Positions 49,900-60,989 of a DNA stretch of 64,000 bases are shown here, piece by piece. Both the position numbers and the translations under genes were made by a program. The DNA is from Sphagnum magellanicum (lineage: Eukaryota > Streptophyta > Sphagnopsida > Sphagnales > Sphagnaceae): contig CM038922.1 in the NCBI GenBank assembly GCA_021904315.1, forward strand, positions 2,579,347 through 2,643,346, read 5' to 3'. The first letter of the stretch is position 1. Each line of letters starts with the position of its first letter. The notes beneath the pieces are model-generated. The model was given only the letters and a program-made list of their open reading frames with translations. It searched no databases and was not told the DNA's origin.

Positions 49900-50460
49900 G
49901 TAAAGTTTCTCATGATTGAGTTTGTCTTCAAGTTTTTGCCAATTTTCAATCTAAGTATCTAATTCAAAGGTGTTCAAATATTACATAAGAATATCATGTG
50001 TGTGAAATCAGTGTTTTCTTCCAGGACCCAATACTCTAGTGTTGCAGTAGCCAGACCCAAATTAAGGGGCCAAAATTTTAGTGTTTGTGGGAGCTAGATG
50101 GCCAGATCAAGGGTGGCAAAATCTGGCCACATTTTGGTCACTTTAAAAAAAAAAAACATTGGTACCACCACTGTCAATGGTTGATTAGAATATTGTTGAA
50201 AGTGCAGTTGGAGCAGGTTTTTTTTTTAAAAATTTATTCTTAACATTTTTTTATTGAAAAAAATAATTTTTTTTGCCAAAAGAAGAGATTTCAAAATTTA
50301 AAATTAAAGGAAAAAAAAAGGTGATTTGAAAGTTTTCAATCACCAGAAGTGAAGAAAAAACATATACCAATTAGCCAGATTTAAATACATGGTTTTCTGC
50401 ATGTCACCAAAAACACCGTTTTTTTTTAAATTCCCAATTTTGTGATGTAATTGCCGTGCT
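49900..50460. other. Intergenic DNA, no gene seen
   Basis: AT-rich sequence with poly(A) and poly(T) runs. A fragment near 50350-50440 (ATTAGCCAGATTTAAATA, ACCAAAAACACCG) may belong to the dispersed repeat. Confidence 0.4.
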
Positions 50461-50465
50461 TGCAA

Positions 50466-50745
50466 TCATCCACAAGGAGATTTAGCCATTTTTTGGCCAT
50501 AGACCGTGTACTAAAGCAGAAATTCATTAAAATCCTTTTCTTTCATGTCTACTTGCTTTATACAATGTGCAAATAAATAAAAATTTTAATTACTTTATTT
50601 CAAAATTTGACCATTTCTAGGAAATATTCAAAAGATTTAATTTATTATTATTATTATTATTTTGACTTTTTTTTTTTGCCAAATGAATTTGCACTTCATA
50701 TTTGGTTTTATAGCAAGATTTGGCTAAATCCTCCCAAGGATGATG
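50466..50745. mobile_element. MITE-like copy of the dispersed repeat with inverted ends
   Basis: The left end ATCATCCACAAGGAGATTTAG and the right end (read on the minus strand GGCCATCATCCTTGGGAGGA then TTTAGCCAAATC) form imperfect terminal inverted repeats around a 280-bp AT-rich body. The same 'ATCATCC..N..GATTTAGCCAAAT' end occurs at 35560, 44395 and 46812. Confidence 0.55.
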
Positions 50746-50749
50746 GCCA

Positions 50750-53580
50750 CTTTTTTCCCTCTGAATTGCAGCTGCCCAAATGTTGGCATGTGATATTGGC
50801 CTCCCCACCTTGATGCATCATATTGCTCATAGCACATTGTGCTCTTGACACACTATATGGATAAGGTTGAAAGGCTAGTAAGCACAAGTGTTAAAATGCC
50901 ACAACCATAGCATGATGAAATACACTACACATATAGTAATTACTAAAGATAGTCTTCACGTTTTCACCCATGTTTGTCATTGGATTTGATAAGGTGGTCC
51001 GTGCTTGTTTGACTTTAATTTTAGTGATGATGATTCATTGGACCTGGTTTAGGAAGTATGAGTATAGAATCTCGTAATATTTCACCTTACCAAATTTTAG
51101 TTCGAAATTTCAGGGTCATGCCTTAGATATATATTTACAAGGTGTGACCCTTTGAGTAGGTCTCAGAGCTAGGTTCTCTATTCACCCTATTTTGTGGCCA
51201 AAATAAGCTTGGAACTTTATAGGATATTAAATTGTTGATAATCACATTTAAATTGGGTTTTTCCAAACAAAACCCTAAGCTTCAATATATCATTATTTTC
51301 ATCAAATTGTCGTTTTCGGGGTGTGTCTGTAAATTGCACATCCCCGACTTATAATTTTGATTAGACTTGTGTCCTTTCATTTTTTCCATCATTTCCTCTT
51401 GGTTGTAAAGTTTTATTGCAATTAAGTTTGCGATGTATGAAGTGTAGGGTAAAGCCCAAGTGGAAGGGCTTTATGTCAAGCCCTCTCTCTATATGTGGCC
51501 TTCTATCTACTATCCCAAGCATGCAAATTAACAACTTTCCAAGGCACGTTATATGCATCCCAAGCCAAGGTCTATGAGCAAATCTATCAAGGAGTCATTA
51601 TGCATCTCACGTTCCAAAGCCAAGGTTTAACATTGTTCATGTACCAAGCATTGAACTTGGGTTCTAGCTATGTAGTTGGAAAGCTAAAGGTCCCATTCTT
51701 GTCGCGAGATGAGCTACTACCTTCACGACTTACACATGAGGTTAATGTCGCGATAGATGTTGTTTTAGCTTCTCTTTTGGTTCTTTTGTGTGTGTTATCA
51801 ACGGTCTACAGTCCTAAGGATATCTATTTGCTAACATTTTGAGCATGGGTTTGTTCTCTTTACCTTTGACAATTTTACCAAAGGCTTTATTACGTGGATT
51901 ACTTAGCAAGCAAGCACTTGGAATTCCTTGATTTTGGATCTATTCTCATTCATTGCCATTGATGCATCCATGCCCATTTGCAAATTAACTTTCCTTTCTT
52001 TTGTTCTTATTTGTGTTTCTGTTACTTAACTATTTTTTTTTTTTTTTCTGGCTTTCAAGAAGGGTTTAATTAAAACTAAGATGCATTCTATTTTCCAACA
52101 ATTCAAAACGTTGCAACGACCCAATAACAAGCTCCTTCCTATTATACACAACATTCTCACAACTTCCCTCCCTAATGCTTTATTTTTTCTCTTTGTTTCT
52201 CCAAAGGTTCAAATGACACCCCTTTCCCTCAAGGTTTTCCCGTGTATCCCTTTTATGGTTACCATCTTGACTCCCTTTTCATCCTAAATAATAACAAGTT
52301 TTCCCATAGCTTTTTTCCTTCACCTTGTGATGATCTCACCCTTCCCCTTTTCTGTCATTTTCAATTTCAAAAAATAAACACACAAAACAAGTGCACCAAC
52401 CAAAATTAAAGAAGAAGAAAATTTAGGTTTGAGGAACCTTAAAAGTTGCGAGGTTCCTACAACCCTAAAGACTACTAATTATTACCTATCTTTGTAGGTT
52501 CAACTTATATCACAAAATTTATTATTCAAAATTATTCCTTAAACACTCCCCTATAAGACTAAAATGTTCAAAATTGTTAGGGTTCAAACCCTTCCGAAAC
52601 GAGGTTGTCTAACTTTTCCTACCTAGAATGTCCTATTAGACTAAAGTTTAATTAGATATCCTTGCTAAATAGTGAAGGGTAATGCTCGAGGCCATGGGCA
52701 TTACCAACATAAGTATAAGGACCCATGTGAGATAGCACTTGGGTGAGCCCAATTGCAATAATGCCCATGGCCAAGAGTGTTTGTTACACATCATAAAAAA
52801 AATCAACATTTTTCCCCCCATTTTTTCCGATGATACCTTATGGGTATCCATTGAGTATCATAGGGAAAAAAAAAATGATGCGAAGCATTTCGAAAAAGAG
52901 AACGCCCATAAGTAATGGGAGTTTTCATTTTTCAAAATGCCTCATGGGCTTTTTTACTTGTAAGTGTGCAATGCACATACGTTTACAATCTGGGCAAAGG
53001 TTTTCACAACTTGGTAATTTTTGGACCTTTAAATGACAATTGATTTATATTGATTAGTCCATAAAGTGTGCACTTTGTAATTTTAATTTCTTAAATTTTT
53101 TTAACCTATAATTGTTACATTTAATAATAACTTCCCCACTCACTTGGTCAAGTTATTTGTGTGAAATAAATTCTTCAATTTAAAATTAGCACATTGTAAT
53201 GACATTCCAGTTTATAATCTTTAGTAGTTATATATTTTATTACATTTTTCATTTTCTATTTAACTTGGAATTTGCAATCTTTAATCACATGTAAAAAGCC
53301 TTTTGCAATGAAACACTTGATCTTTTTCTATAAATCATGAGTTTGAAAACTTGAATGTTAAAGTTTTTTTCCTTTTTTCTCTTCTTTCAAAAAGTAGAAT
53401 AAATTTGTATATGTTTATCTTTTAATATGGTGGACTTATAGAGTTGATGAGCAATTCCAACACAAAATTTAAGCTCTTCATGAAAATGTTTTAGGTTGCC
53501 TTCTCAATGTTTATATGTGTTTAAATTATTAGCTATACTCCGATAATTTAGCTAGTTGAGAAAATTATATAGAGTGTATG
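50750..53580. other. Intergenic DNA, no gene recognised
   Basis: A 51495-51842 plus-strand frame reads open for over 100 codons but starts at a non-ATG and matches no family I know. Nothing else looks coding. 52690-52703 and 52759-52772 form a perfect 14-bp inverted repeat (GGCCATGGGCATTA). Confidence 0.4.
52690..52772. repeat. 14-bp perfect inverted repeat, 55-bp loop
   Basis: GGCCATGGGCATTA at 52690-52703 pairs with TAATGCCCATGGCC at 52759-52772. CATGGGC/GCCCAT words recur in the next 200 bp (52905, 52945), suggesting the remains of a small foldback element. Confidence 0.6.
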
Positions 53581-53587
53581 TTTTCAG

Positions 53588-53646
53588 TGAGAAAAAATAA
53601 TACTCATATTTAATATTGCTATTAAATATGAGTATTATTTTTCTCA
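53588..53646. repeat. Long near-perfect hairpin (27-bp stem, 4-nt loop)
   Basis: The left arm 53588-53615 (TGAGAAAAAATAATACTCAT then ATTTAATA) and right arm 53620-53646 are complementary except for one extra A. The loop is TTGC. Such a short-loop AT palindrome is unusual and could extrude as a cruciform. It is not followed by a T-run typical of a terminator. Confidence 0.85.
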
Positions 53647-53649
53647 TTG

Positions 53650-54563
53650 AAAAAAAGAATGGGCAATCTGATTCAAACTACATATTAGAGCAACTTATTC
53701 CTAAAATTATGATGTAAACTAAAACTTTTGGAAATTGTGGACACTTGATCACCAATCACTAATTTAGCACATGATTGGCACTAAATTAGAGATTAATTGT
53801 TGCTTCAAACATTAGCTTGGCAGAAATGGCCATCCCATCTATGACTTATGAAACACCATAGTCCAACATACATTCAAAAGGCAATTATCATGAAGCATTA
53901 TCTCAAATGGCCTCTCTGTATTTGTCTAAAGCAAAATGCAACAACAACAAAATAAGCAAAATTCAAACATCCTAAGTGCTACATGTTATTATTATGTAGT
54001 AATTATTATGTATTGGATAATCACTTTACTAGCTGGCTAAACAATTCATTCATTCACCCTTCAGTTTTCCCATTTAATTATCACCATTCCAAGGCCATTT
54101 AACTCAACATCCAGGTTGAATAAATAGAGATTTGTTCACTTACTTGCTTACTTGCAATGAAAACCCAAAGAGAGACTCAAAACACATGCAATCATCAGGT
54201 TTATTTTTTAGTGGGTACCCGTGACCTTCGGACATGGTGAAGTCCCCTGTTTCTTTAAACTTGGTTCATGTTTTAGTTTTTTTTTTTTTAATTTATCTTT
54301 TTTATTTTTTATTCATATGTGTTTTTTGTTTTTATTATTATTTTGTATAACAAAAATAAAGTGTTTCTTTTTCACTTTTGTATTTTTGTTTATTTGGATG
54401 CAAGTTTGAAGTTTGGAGAAAGAAAACACACCTCATTCTTTTTCAAGTAGGGTTTTTTTTCATTTATTTTTTTTAATGTATTTCTTCGGACATTGTGAAT
54501 AGTCCCCCGGTTTTTTTAAACCGTATTTATTTCAAAAAAACATTCTATTTCAAACAGCTACAC
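53650..54563. other. Intergenic DNA left of the Helitron gene
   Basis: No gene is seen. Two related blocks, CTTCGGACATGGTGAAGTCCCCTG (54225-54248) and CTTCGGACATTGTGAATAGTCCCC (54484-54507), each followed by T-rich sequence then AAAC, form a direct repeat 260 bp apart. They may belong to the Helitron 3' end. Confidence 0.45.
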
Positions 54564-54650
54564 ATCGTGAATGTAGCTTTTCGCGGAGCCATTTAGGAGA
54601 TGCATGCATCGTGAATGTAACTTTTCGTGGAGCCATTTAGGAGATGCATG
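54564..54650. repeat. 44-bp tandem duplication at the helicase 3' end
   Basis: ATCGTGAATGTA(G/A)CTTTTCG(C/T)GGAGCCATTTAGGAGATGCATG occurs twice in tandem (54564-54607, 54608-54650). It lies immediately beyond the helicase stop. Confidence 0.9.
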
Positions 54651-54655
54651 TAGCT

Positions 54656-56035
54656 TCAAAAGAGGGCTTCTTCGTACACAACATTGCGCATAAGGCCAAT
54701 CTGGCCATGCATAGTGTCTGGCAGTAGAACTTTGATGTTCGTTGGTGCCTTGGCGCGTGAAAAGGCAACATAAAGTTGGCCATGCGAAAAACGTCATCTA
54801 CAAAATGAAGGCCAACATGAGAGAGGGTCTGCCCTTGAGACTTGTTAATAGTCATTGCATAGGTTAGCCGCAAAGGAAATTGCTTCCTTGCAAATGTAAA
54901 TGGCAAACCACTATTATCAGAAATGAATTTAATGCGCGGGATAAAGGCCACATTACCAGCCCCTTTGCCTGTGATGATCTTAGCCTCAACGACTCGCATC
55001 GTGAAGCGTCGAATAATCAGGCGTGTCCCATTGCATAGCCCAGCCAATGGGTCGAGATTGCGCAACAGCATCACTGGTGCGCCAATCTTGAACGATAGCT
55101 TGTGTGAAGGCATGCCACTGACTTCCAAAGTGTTGAGGAATTCGGAAGGGTATGTGTTCGCCACTTCCATGTCCTCTGCGAAATCCGCACTGAGGAAGTC
55201 AACTTGTGTGCCTGGAAGGTAGCTTAAAACCATCATGTTTATTAGCGAAACCTCCTTGTTGCGAGGAGCCAAAATCGCGCGCTCACGCAAATACTCGTTT
55301 GTGACCTGGCCCTCGTGTGGTTGAGGGTAGATGGCCACAGCCATGGCTCGTGTGTCCACAGGAGGGAGTTTCATCATGTTTGGACATTTGATGTAGTCGT
55401 CATTGATGGTTTCTAACTCGTTGTTGCCAAGACAAAGAAGCCAATCTGCAAAAGTGCGATTCCCAAGATCGGGGTGAACAGCAATGGCATCATCAGCCCG
55501 CATATTTTCTGAAAGACGAAATACCTCAACAAATTCCCATAGGTAGGAGTTCTTGATTGATGCAGAGACAATGTTTACATGGGATCCCCGGGGAATGACC
55601 GGAAGGACCTGGCGAAAGTCCCCTGACATGACAAAAACAATGCTGCCAAAGGGCTCATTCCTGTCTATAAGGTCAGGCAAAGTTTGATCCTTCGCTTCAA
55701 AAGCGAGCTTATTAGTCATAGGAGCTTCATCCCAAAGGATGAGTTTCGTTTGACGGATTAGCGCCGCTAAATCATCCTGTTTATGGATATAGCATAAGGA
55801 CGTATGGTTGAGTGCGATTGGGATCTTCAAGTACGAATGGGCCATTTGCCCTCCTGAGAGCAGAAGTGCAGTAATGCCTGAAGATGCGACAACAAATGCA
55901 ATATCGCCATGCGAACGCACAATATTCAAAATCAAGTTTTCGGTGTAGGTTTTACTCGTTCCACTGGGGCCATCGATAAAGATGACTTTAGCGTGATGGG
56001 CAGCATATGCATTGATTACGTCATCATAGGCTGCA
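54656..56035 (-). pseudogene. Helitron PIF1-family helicase domain
   Basis: The ATP-binding loop at 55950-55971 reads GPSGTSKT, where the family has GPGGTGKT. The Gly just before Lys is Ser, which would probably impair ATP binding. Next come ASSGITALLL, the Walker B box DEAPM, GDFRQVLPVI, LRNLDPLAGLCNGTRL and TYAMTINKSQGQTL. Near 54795 a frame change is needed to continue into SHGQLYVAFSRA, ending at a stop at 54656-54658. Without the shift the frame runs on to another stop at 54637. The domain spans about 450 residues, normal for the family. Confidence 0.9.
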
Positions 56036-56970
56036 CGCTGCCATCATTAAGGCTCTCAATGGCCATAGCCACCTCGGCTTGCAAGACCTCGACATTGTAG
56101 TCGCGCTCCACCTCAAGCAAGCGATTAGTCTGTAATTGATCAAAGGCAACAGAAGGGGCAGGAAGGCCAAATTCCTCGAAAATTTTGTTAAATTTGGCAA
56201 GCGCATCCCGTAAGAAATGTAATGCCCAACTTTCAATTTGCTCAATGGACGGTTCCACTATAGCGCGACGTTGTAATGCTACCTTGCAATCATCGCAAAT
56301 GTGCTCCTTATACTTGTCCCACAGCATGCGCGGCTCACCTGGAACGCCAAAGGCCAAGATGGTCACAAACAGAGATCGCAATTGCGCACCTGTTTGCATG
56401 CCAACTGCTTCTCCTAAACAGGCATTCCACTCGTCATCCAAGTCATACAAACCAAGCGCAATGCATGCTGATTTGAATGCGTCATGGACAACACCGTTAA
56501 TTGTGCGAAGAACTTGAAAAGAAATAGCACCTTTGACCTTCGCTAACAATGTATGTAAGAAATAGCGTTCGCCAGCGGAAGGACTGACGAAATAAAGGCG
56601 CCCGACACAACACCCTTTCTGTCGGATGGTCCATTTTTTCGTCCCATTGGTCCATGTAAACACAGAGGGAAAATCCATGTATGTGTGTGACTTTTTTGGC
56701 CAAGGGGTAATCAATATTGGCTTGGAAGTATTCGGTGAGCGTTGTTTTTTGGTTCTGCTCGCTATTAATAGTTTCAAAAATACTGGCATTATCATTATAC
56801 ATGACTTGATGCATTCTAGGCTCGTGCACGGCAAGGCGTGTGATAGACGGTGTCCCTTCATACATTCTAAAAGAGAAAAGACGCCACGATGCCTCGGAAG
56901 CAGAAACATAACGTCCTTCGAGGTATGCTTTAATTTCATCATGGTTTTGCCCTTCACCATTAGCAACAAC
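56016..56970 (-). pseudogene. Helitron linker between Rep and helicase
   Basis: Read first in the Rep frame (ASWRLFSFRMYEGTPSITRL), then, after a frame change near 56690, in the second frame: FTWTNGTKKWTIR, GRLYFVSPSAGERYFLHTLL, LRTINGVVHDAFKSACIALG, LRSLFVTILAFG and LWDKYKEHICDDC. These are standard Helitron linker motifs. A second shift near 56040 leads into QRAAYDDVINA of the helicase. Confidence 0.85.
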
Positions 56971-56973
56971 CAG

Positions 56974-57573
56974 CTACGCATTGTTCTCCTGGCCATGCCT
57001 ATTCGGCTGCCTTTCGACAACGGCAGTAGCACAGTCAGGTCCCTTGTACACATACTTGTATAGGTACTTGACGGCAGATATGGACGAACATATCTCCACG
57101 TTGATGTGCGCGTGGTACTTGGTTGTTAGGTGAAGATTATACGGGACAATCCACCGGTTATCCACCACGCGCTGCGTCTTTGGATCTACAAAAATGCGGG
57201 TTTGACGACGCCGGTACTCGGGGTACCCGTTAACATCACAATGTGTTTCTTCATTAAAGGAACGCGGGTACCTTTTTTTGCACTTTCCCTGCTCCATGCA
57301 TTGTGCGTTGAGAAAATCTGGACCACATGGCCCATGCACCATGCACAAAGTGACCGTCTCGTACGCCTCAGGATGGCGTATCGAATCCGAAATCTCGGTT
57401 GATACCATCGAATCAAAGTCCTCGGCGGTGCGCAATTTTGACACTTCATCTAAAATGAGCAAAATGTGTGCGTGGGGCAAACCTCTCTTTTGAAACTTGA
57501 TGACCCAAATTTTAGCAATCACATTGCCAAGAACACCGTCTTTGATGTCCCTCAAAAGGGTGTCAAGTTTCAA
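56974..57573 (-). pseudogene. Helitron Rep nuclease domain (HUH, two-Tyr)
   Basis: The metal-binding motif reads KRGLPHAHILLIL (the His-hydrophobe-His core is intact). CMVHGPCG, CKKRYPRSF and DNRWIVPYN follow in the expected order. The catalytic two-tyrosine motif KYLYKYVYKG is intact near 57060. The domain ends at an in-frame TAG (56974-56976). Catalytic residues thus survive although the full ORF does not. Confidence 0.9.
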
Positions 57574-57615
57574 ATTGAAAATGCGAGTTACTAACTCTGG
57601 GCGATCCTTGGCAGT

Positions 57616-58926
57616 CTACCCCAGGAGAAGTGCATCTGTAATCTCTTTCCATTTAGGATTACAAGTAAATGTGACAAAAAGGTTCGGCTTACCAAATTTG
57701 CGGACCCTGGCCATGGCATCCTGATACAGTTGGCCCATGGCACGCTTACCACCTTGGAATGATGACGGGAGAATCATCTTTTGCCCGACGTCGTTCCCGA
57801 GAATGTCGAGAGCATTCAATGCATCTTGAAGACCATTATACAGGTCGCAACTCAATTGTCGTTGGTTCTCGCGAATAAACTTCAAGCGGTTCTGTTCAGT
57901 ACATGCATACGTGTCAACAATGAATTGTTACAAAAGCCTTCCAGCTCGTAGAATCCATTCCTGGTTGACGTGATGTTGTAGCATGTATGCATAAAATTGA
58001 AGCATGGTGACACGCGCAGAATTGCGTTTACCACCTATTGTATTCTCGTCATCTTGGATGAACACAAAACCATCCCATTAAAATCCATTCAATGGGATGC
58101 CGTCATGCCATCCGTTGCGTCCATCTGGGAAGAGAAGGACGTAGTGCAGTGGCATGTATGCACTGTGCAAGGGAGAAACGCGCTGAAAATAGCCATTAGT
58201 CGAACGCACAATAATGTCGTGTGCGTCTACTTCATCCACATTGCCCCCAACCATCAATGCGCCAACTTCGTCAACAGTTGGCGCATTATAACGCCGCAAA
58301 TTAGTGCGGCGATCGTTCACCAAACAAAGACTTAGCTCAATAGCCTCGCCTTGGAGCTGTTCTGCGGCCGTTTGGTAGATGATGGCATAGGGGTTGCATG
58401 CATGTAACATCGTTTGCAATGATTGCATGGTGTCCCTATTCAAGCCACCAAAATTGCCCATCCAGCCATCAAGTTCGGCATGTGGATCGCTAATGTATAG
58501 TTGGGCGAATTTTCGCGCCTCGCCAAGTTGACGAAGTAGACTCCCCATCCTATGGTAAAGCTCACCACGAAAACGATAAGTATAATTGCCAAGTTGGGCA
58601 ACACTGGTATCCAGGTTGGCCCCCACAGACGTGAAGGCTAACGCACTGTTGTAAGAGTGGATGTGCTGACGAAAGTCTTTCGCATCCGTTTCTTTACCTG
58701 TAAGGAGCTGCCTAAGTGGCTCTGGTGGGGGTGCCAACGGGGGTAGCGTCACTTTACCTTGCGCGCAGCACAGTGTAAATTGCGGATTGGCACACGAATT
58801 TGATGCGGCACGCTCTTCCAAAAAGTGTAAGGCGCTGCACTTGCCACACACAGTGGTCATTTCACCTAAAGTGTGGCAAAAACCACGATGGCTGCCATCA
58901 AATTCATGGCGCGCCAAAAGTATCAT
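57616..58926 (-). pseudogene. Helitron-like-N region
   Basis: A CGKC...C-type zinc-binding start (TTVCGKCSALHFLEE) leads to a long conserved segment with YTYRFRGELYHRMGSLL, LQTMLHACNPYA and LCLVNDRRTNLRRYNAPT. It ends with YVLLFPDGRNGWH. After an in-frame stop at 58078-58080 it continues with QFYAYMLQHH, a second stop near 57930, and FVTFTCNPKWKEI, the family signature, before a third stop at 57616. The order and spacing fit the N-terminal half of the Rep/helicase. Confidence 0.85.
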
Positions 58927-59389
58927 TTGATTCCCACCTTGGTTTGCGCGATCTAGTTCACACTAGGTACTACATGCTTGACGGTTAATGTTTCGAATTT
59001 CTTGGCGACGCTCTTCCGGCAATTGCTCACGTTGGCCCTGGTGAGCCTGAAGATCTGTGTTATGCATTTCCTGTTGCCTATCAGAATGCAAAAGTGTCCG
59101 GGCGTTAACATGCCCAACATTTTCTAAAGTAATTTCTGCATCGTTGCACGCAGTTCTCTGAACTACCCGCCAGCTGGCATTCGCTACATTCTGCGCATCG
59201 TTATGCGCAGTTCTCTAAACTGCCCGTCGGTTGGCATCCGCAACAATTGACATCCGCTCTATGAGTTGCCCGCCGGTTGGCATCTGCCACACATTGCTTC
59301 TCAAATCGAGTAGCGTGCCTCTCCCGACCAAGACGATTTCGACAGATGCGCGGGTCCTCCAAAGGGGCCTCCTCTTCCTCTTCGTTCAT
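58927..59389 (-). pseudogene. Helitron N-terminal basic repeat region
   Basis: Starts MNEEEEEAPLEDPRICRNRL. Then come short Arg/Ala-rich repeats (RRATHRAD, then AECSECQLAG-type in another frame). These reflect a DNA repeat GTTGCGCGCAGTTCTCTNAACT..CCCG at about 59150-59270. Downstream EERRQEIRNINRQACS leads to a stop near 58966 and then to the next block. A frame change near 59210 breaks it. Arg/Glu-rich repeats of this kind precede the helitron-like domain in many plant Helitrons. Confidence 0.6.
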
Positions 59390-59454
59390 TGGTTTAATGA
59401 GAGTTGTTGTGTTGAAGGGGGGAAAATAGGTGAAGAGGTCTATTCAAAGCAAAG

Positions 59455-59613
59455 TTGGCTACAATGAACTCACATTGCGTCCCCTTTCCAGATGTCGGAA
59501 CTCCAGAAATCATAATCCTCAGGGCCTCCATTCCTGCTGGGGCCTAATTTTGCCAGAGGAAAAAAAAAACCCAATAAGTCGAAATATTATGATGTTGCAG
59601 CAGCAGCAACGCT
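59455..59613 (-). pseudogene. Adenylate-kinase P-loop fragment, copy A
   Basis: Minus-strand RIMISGVPTSGKGTQCEFIV is the N-terminal P-loop of a plastid-type adenylate kinase (compare KVMISGAPASGKGTQ in the plant AMK5 family). It directly adjoins the Helitron N-terminus on the same strand. To its left on the transcript lies an intron-like TTTTTTTTTTCCTCTGGC..CAG and TGCTGCTGCAACATCATAAT, also found at 61260-61320. The rest of the kinase is missing, so this is a fragment. It is different from the full kinase gene at 2.35 kb. Confidence 0.65.
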
Positions 59614-59734
59614 TTGGAATTGTGCCTGGACAACAACGAAGATAGAATTGTAGAAACAGTGTCAAACTGGCTAAATTTACAACAATATTCCTTCCATCAA
59701 AAGTGCTTTCCAATTTGCAATTCAGGAAATTTCT

Positions 59735-60154
59735 TCAATGCACCTTGGCTGCAATGAGCTCACATTGCATTCCTTTTCCAAAAGGCGGAACTCCAGAAAT
59801 CATAATCCTCTTAAAAGACTGATCAATATCAATCAATCCTTGGTTGAGTTCTGGGGGCAAGTTTTTCAGGAAATTGAGGATGATGCGGTTATATTCCTTG
59901 GGATTCTCAATTTGAAGTATGTGCCCACAATTTTTCATCACAACCAACTTTGCTCTGCTTGTACCTAAGTTTGCACAGTTAATGCTTAAGTTAATGCCTT
60001 GGTCACAAGGGCATTCCTGAAATATGTGCCCTTCCTTGGTTGTGTGCAGAATATCAAAAGGGCCATATTGGTACATGACTCCAACCTCAAGCCAAATTGT
60101 TAAAAAATGTTTCAACCATAGGCCTGTCATTGTGGATTCTTCTTTTTCACCCAA
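59735..60154 (-). pseudogene. Alpha/beta-hydrolase C-terminus joined to adenylate-kinase P-loop, copy B
   Basis: One open minus-strand frame. After a poor N-part, residues around 84-115 read AKLVVMKNCGHILQIENPKE then YNRIILNFL, the catalytic-His end (GH..) of alpha/beta-hydrolases. About 30 residues on it reads RIMISGVPPFGKGMQCELI, an adenylate-kinase P-loop whose conserved SGKGT has become FGKGM, then a stop. The direct joining of hydrolase end and kinase start suggests the source gene encoded both domains in one protein. The alternative is two genes fused during capture. Confidence 0.6.
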
Positions 60155-60399
60155 ATTCTCATATAGGAGTGGTATTTTTTTTTCTTAAGATTAAAAAAAT
60201 GAAAAAAAAAAATCATGTTGTACATCATGATGATGACTCCAGGAAAGTTCAAAGTCTTGAAACAACCAATTTTCTCAATTGAATTTTTCAGGTTTGTGAT
60301 AATGGATGATGATGAGTTAAACTCACTTGGAGCATATCGTGAAAAATGAATTTCAAGAGCCACCTTGCCAATTGCTGGAAGTCATAACGCTGAGATGCT

Positions 60400-60810
60400 G
60401 CTGCCTTTTGCTTGGCATTGGCTGATGCCCCTGCTGTAGTTGTTTCTGCCACCTCCCCCCTATCGTCAGCGTTGATGGCATCAGCATCTAGATTGGTCTA
60501 TTTCTCTGTGACCCGCGTACGAAGAAGAGCATTTGGAAAGTCTTGTGAAATGCTGGCGGTAACACCACCGCCTAGATTCCTTGAAATAGGAGATGCAACA
60601 GCCCACACCTACTTTAGCTCCCTTGCTCCAAATATCCCAATTGAAACTCCGGCACCCACATTGCCAGTCATGTTGCTGCTCTCCATGGGTTCCTCCAAAG
60701 ATCCGCACAAGGTTTCCCACTTTCTTCCACCTAAGAGTATTATGACCAGCCTCGGATGACCATGTTGGAATTGACTTGGTGACCACTATTAGACCCCATA
60801 CCTGGTTCAC
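60400..60810 (-). pseudogene. Unidentified gene fragment between hydrolase pieces
   Basis: Minus-strand pieces such as LGGGVTASISQDFPNALLRT and an Ala/Thr-rich stretch (AETTTAGASANAKQKAAAS) look like decayed coding sequence with normal composition, interrupted by stops. I cannot assign a family. It lies between two hydrolase fragments and might be an exon of the same source gene or a separate captured piece. Confidence 0.35.
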
Positions 60811-60989
60811 CTAAGCCATAAGCCAGTTCCGATTATCACATCGTCACTGGAATTAGAGAGCATTAGCATTGGGTTGAAAACGTGGAGGTTCTTCTTGGTC
60901 ACTAATTATGTGACATGGCCATGTTTGCACTACTTTCGTAAAACAGTTTTCTCTTGATAGGCAGGCAACTATCACATTGCTTTGTATGT

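Larger units (their letters stand above)
54656..59389 (-). mobile_element. Helitron transposon, Rep/helicase coding region (non-functional)
   Basis: Rolling-circle DNA transposon. Read on the minus strand, it has the complete order of a plant Helitron protein. The order is a basic N-terminal repeat region (59389-58927), a helitron-like-N region (58926-57616), the HUH/two-Tyr Rep nuclease (57573-57050), a linker (56970-56040) and a PIF1-family helicase (56035-54656). I count in-frame stops near 58966, 58079, 57930, 57616 and 56975. Frame changes occur near 59210, 56690, 56040 and 54795. The protein is therefore dead, though its sequence is still well conserved, suggesting fairly recent inactivity. 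Base composition is clearly more GC-rich than the flanks. The outer element ends (5' TC, 3' hairpin-CTRR) were not convincingly located. Confidence 0.9.

Noticed and set aside
54208..54230. Candidate Helitron 3' end (GGGTACCC hairpin then CTAA)
   Set aside because: The stem is only a short palindrome and the base after CTAA is not T as required at an A|T insertion site; not secure enough to call.
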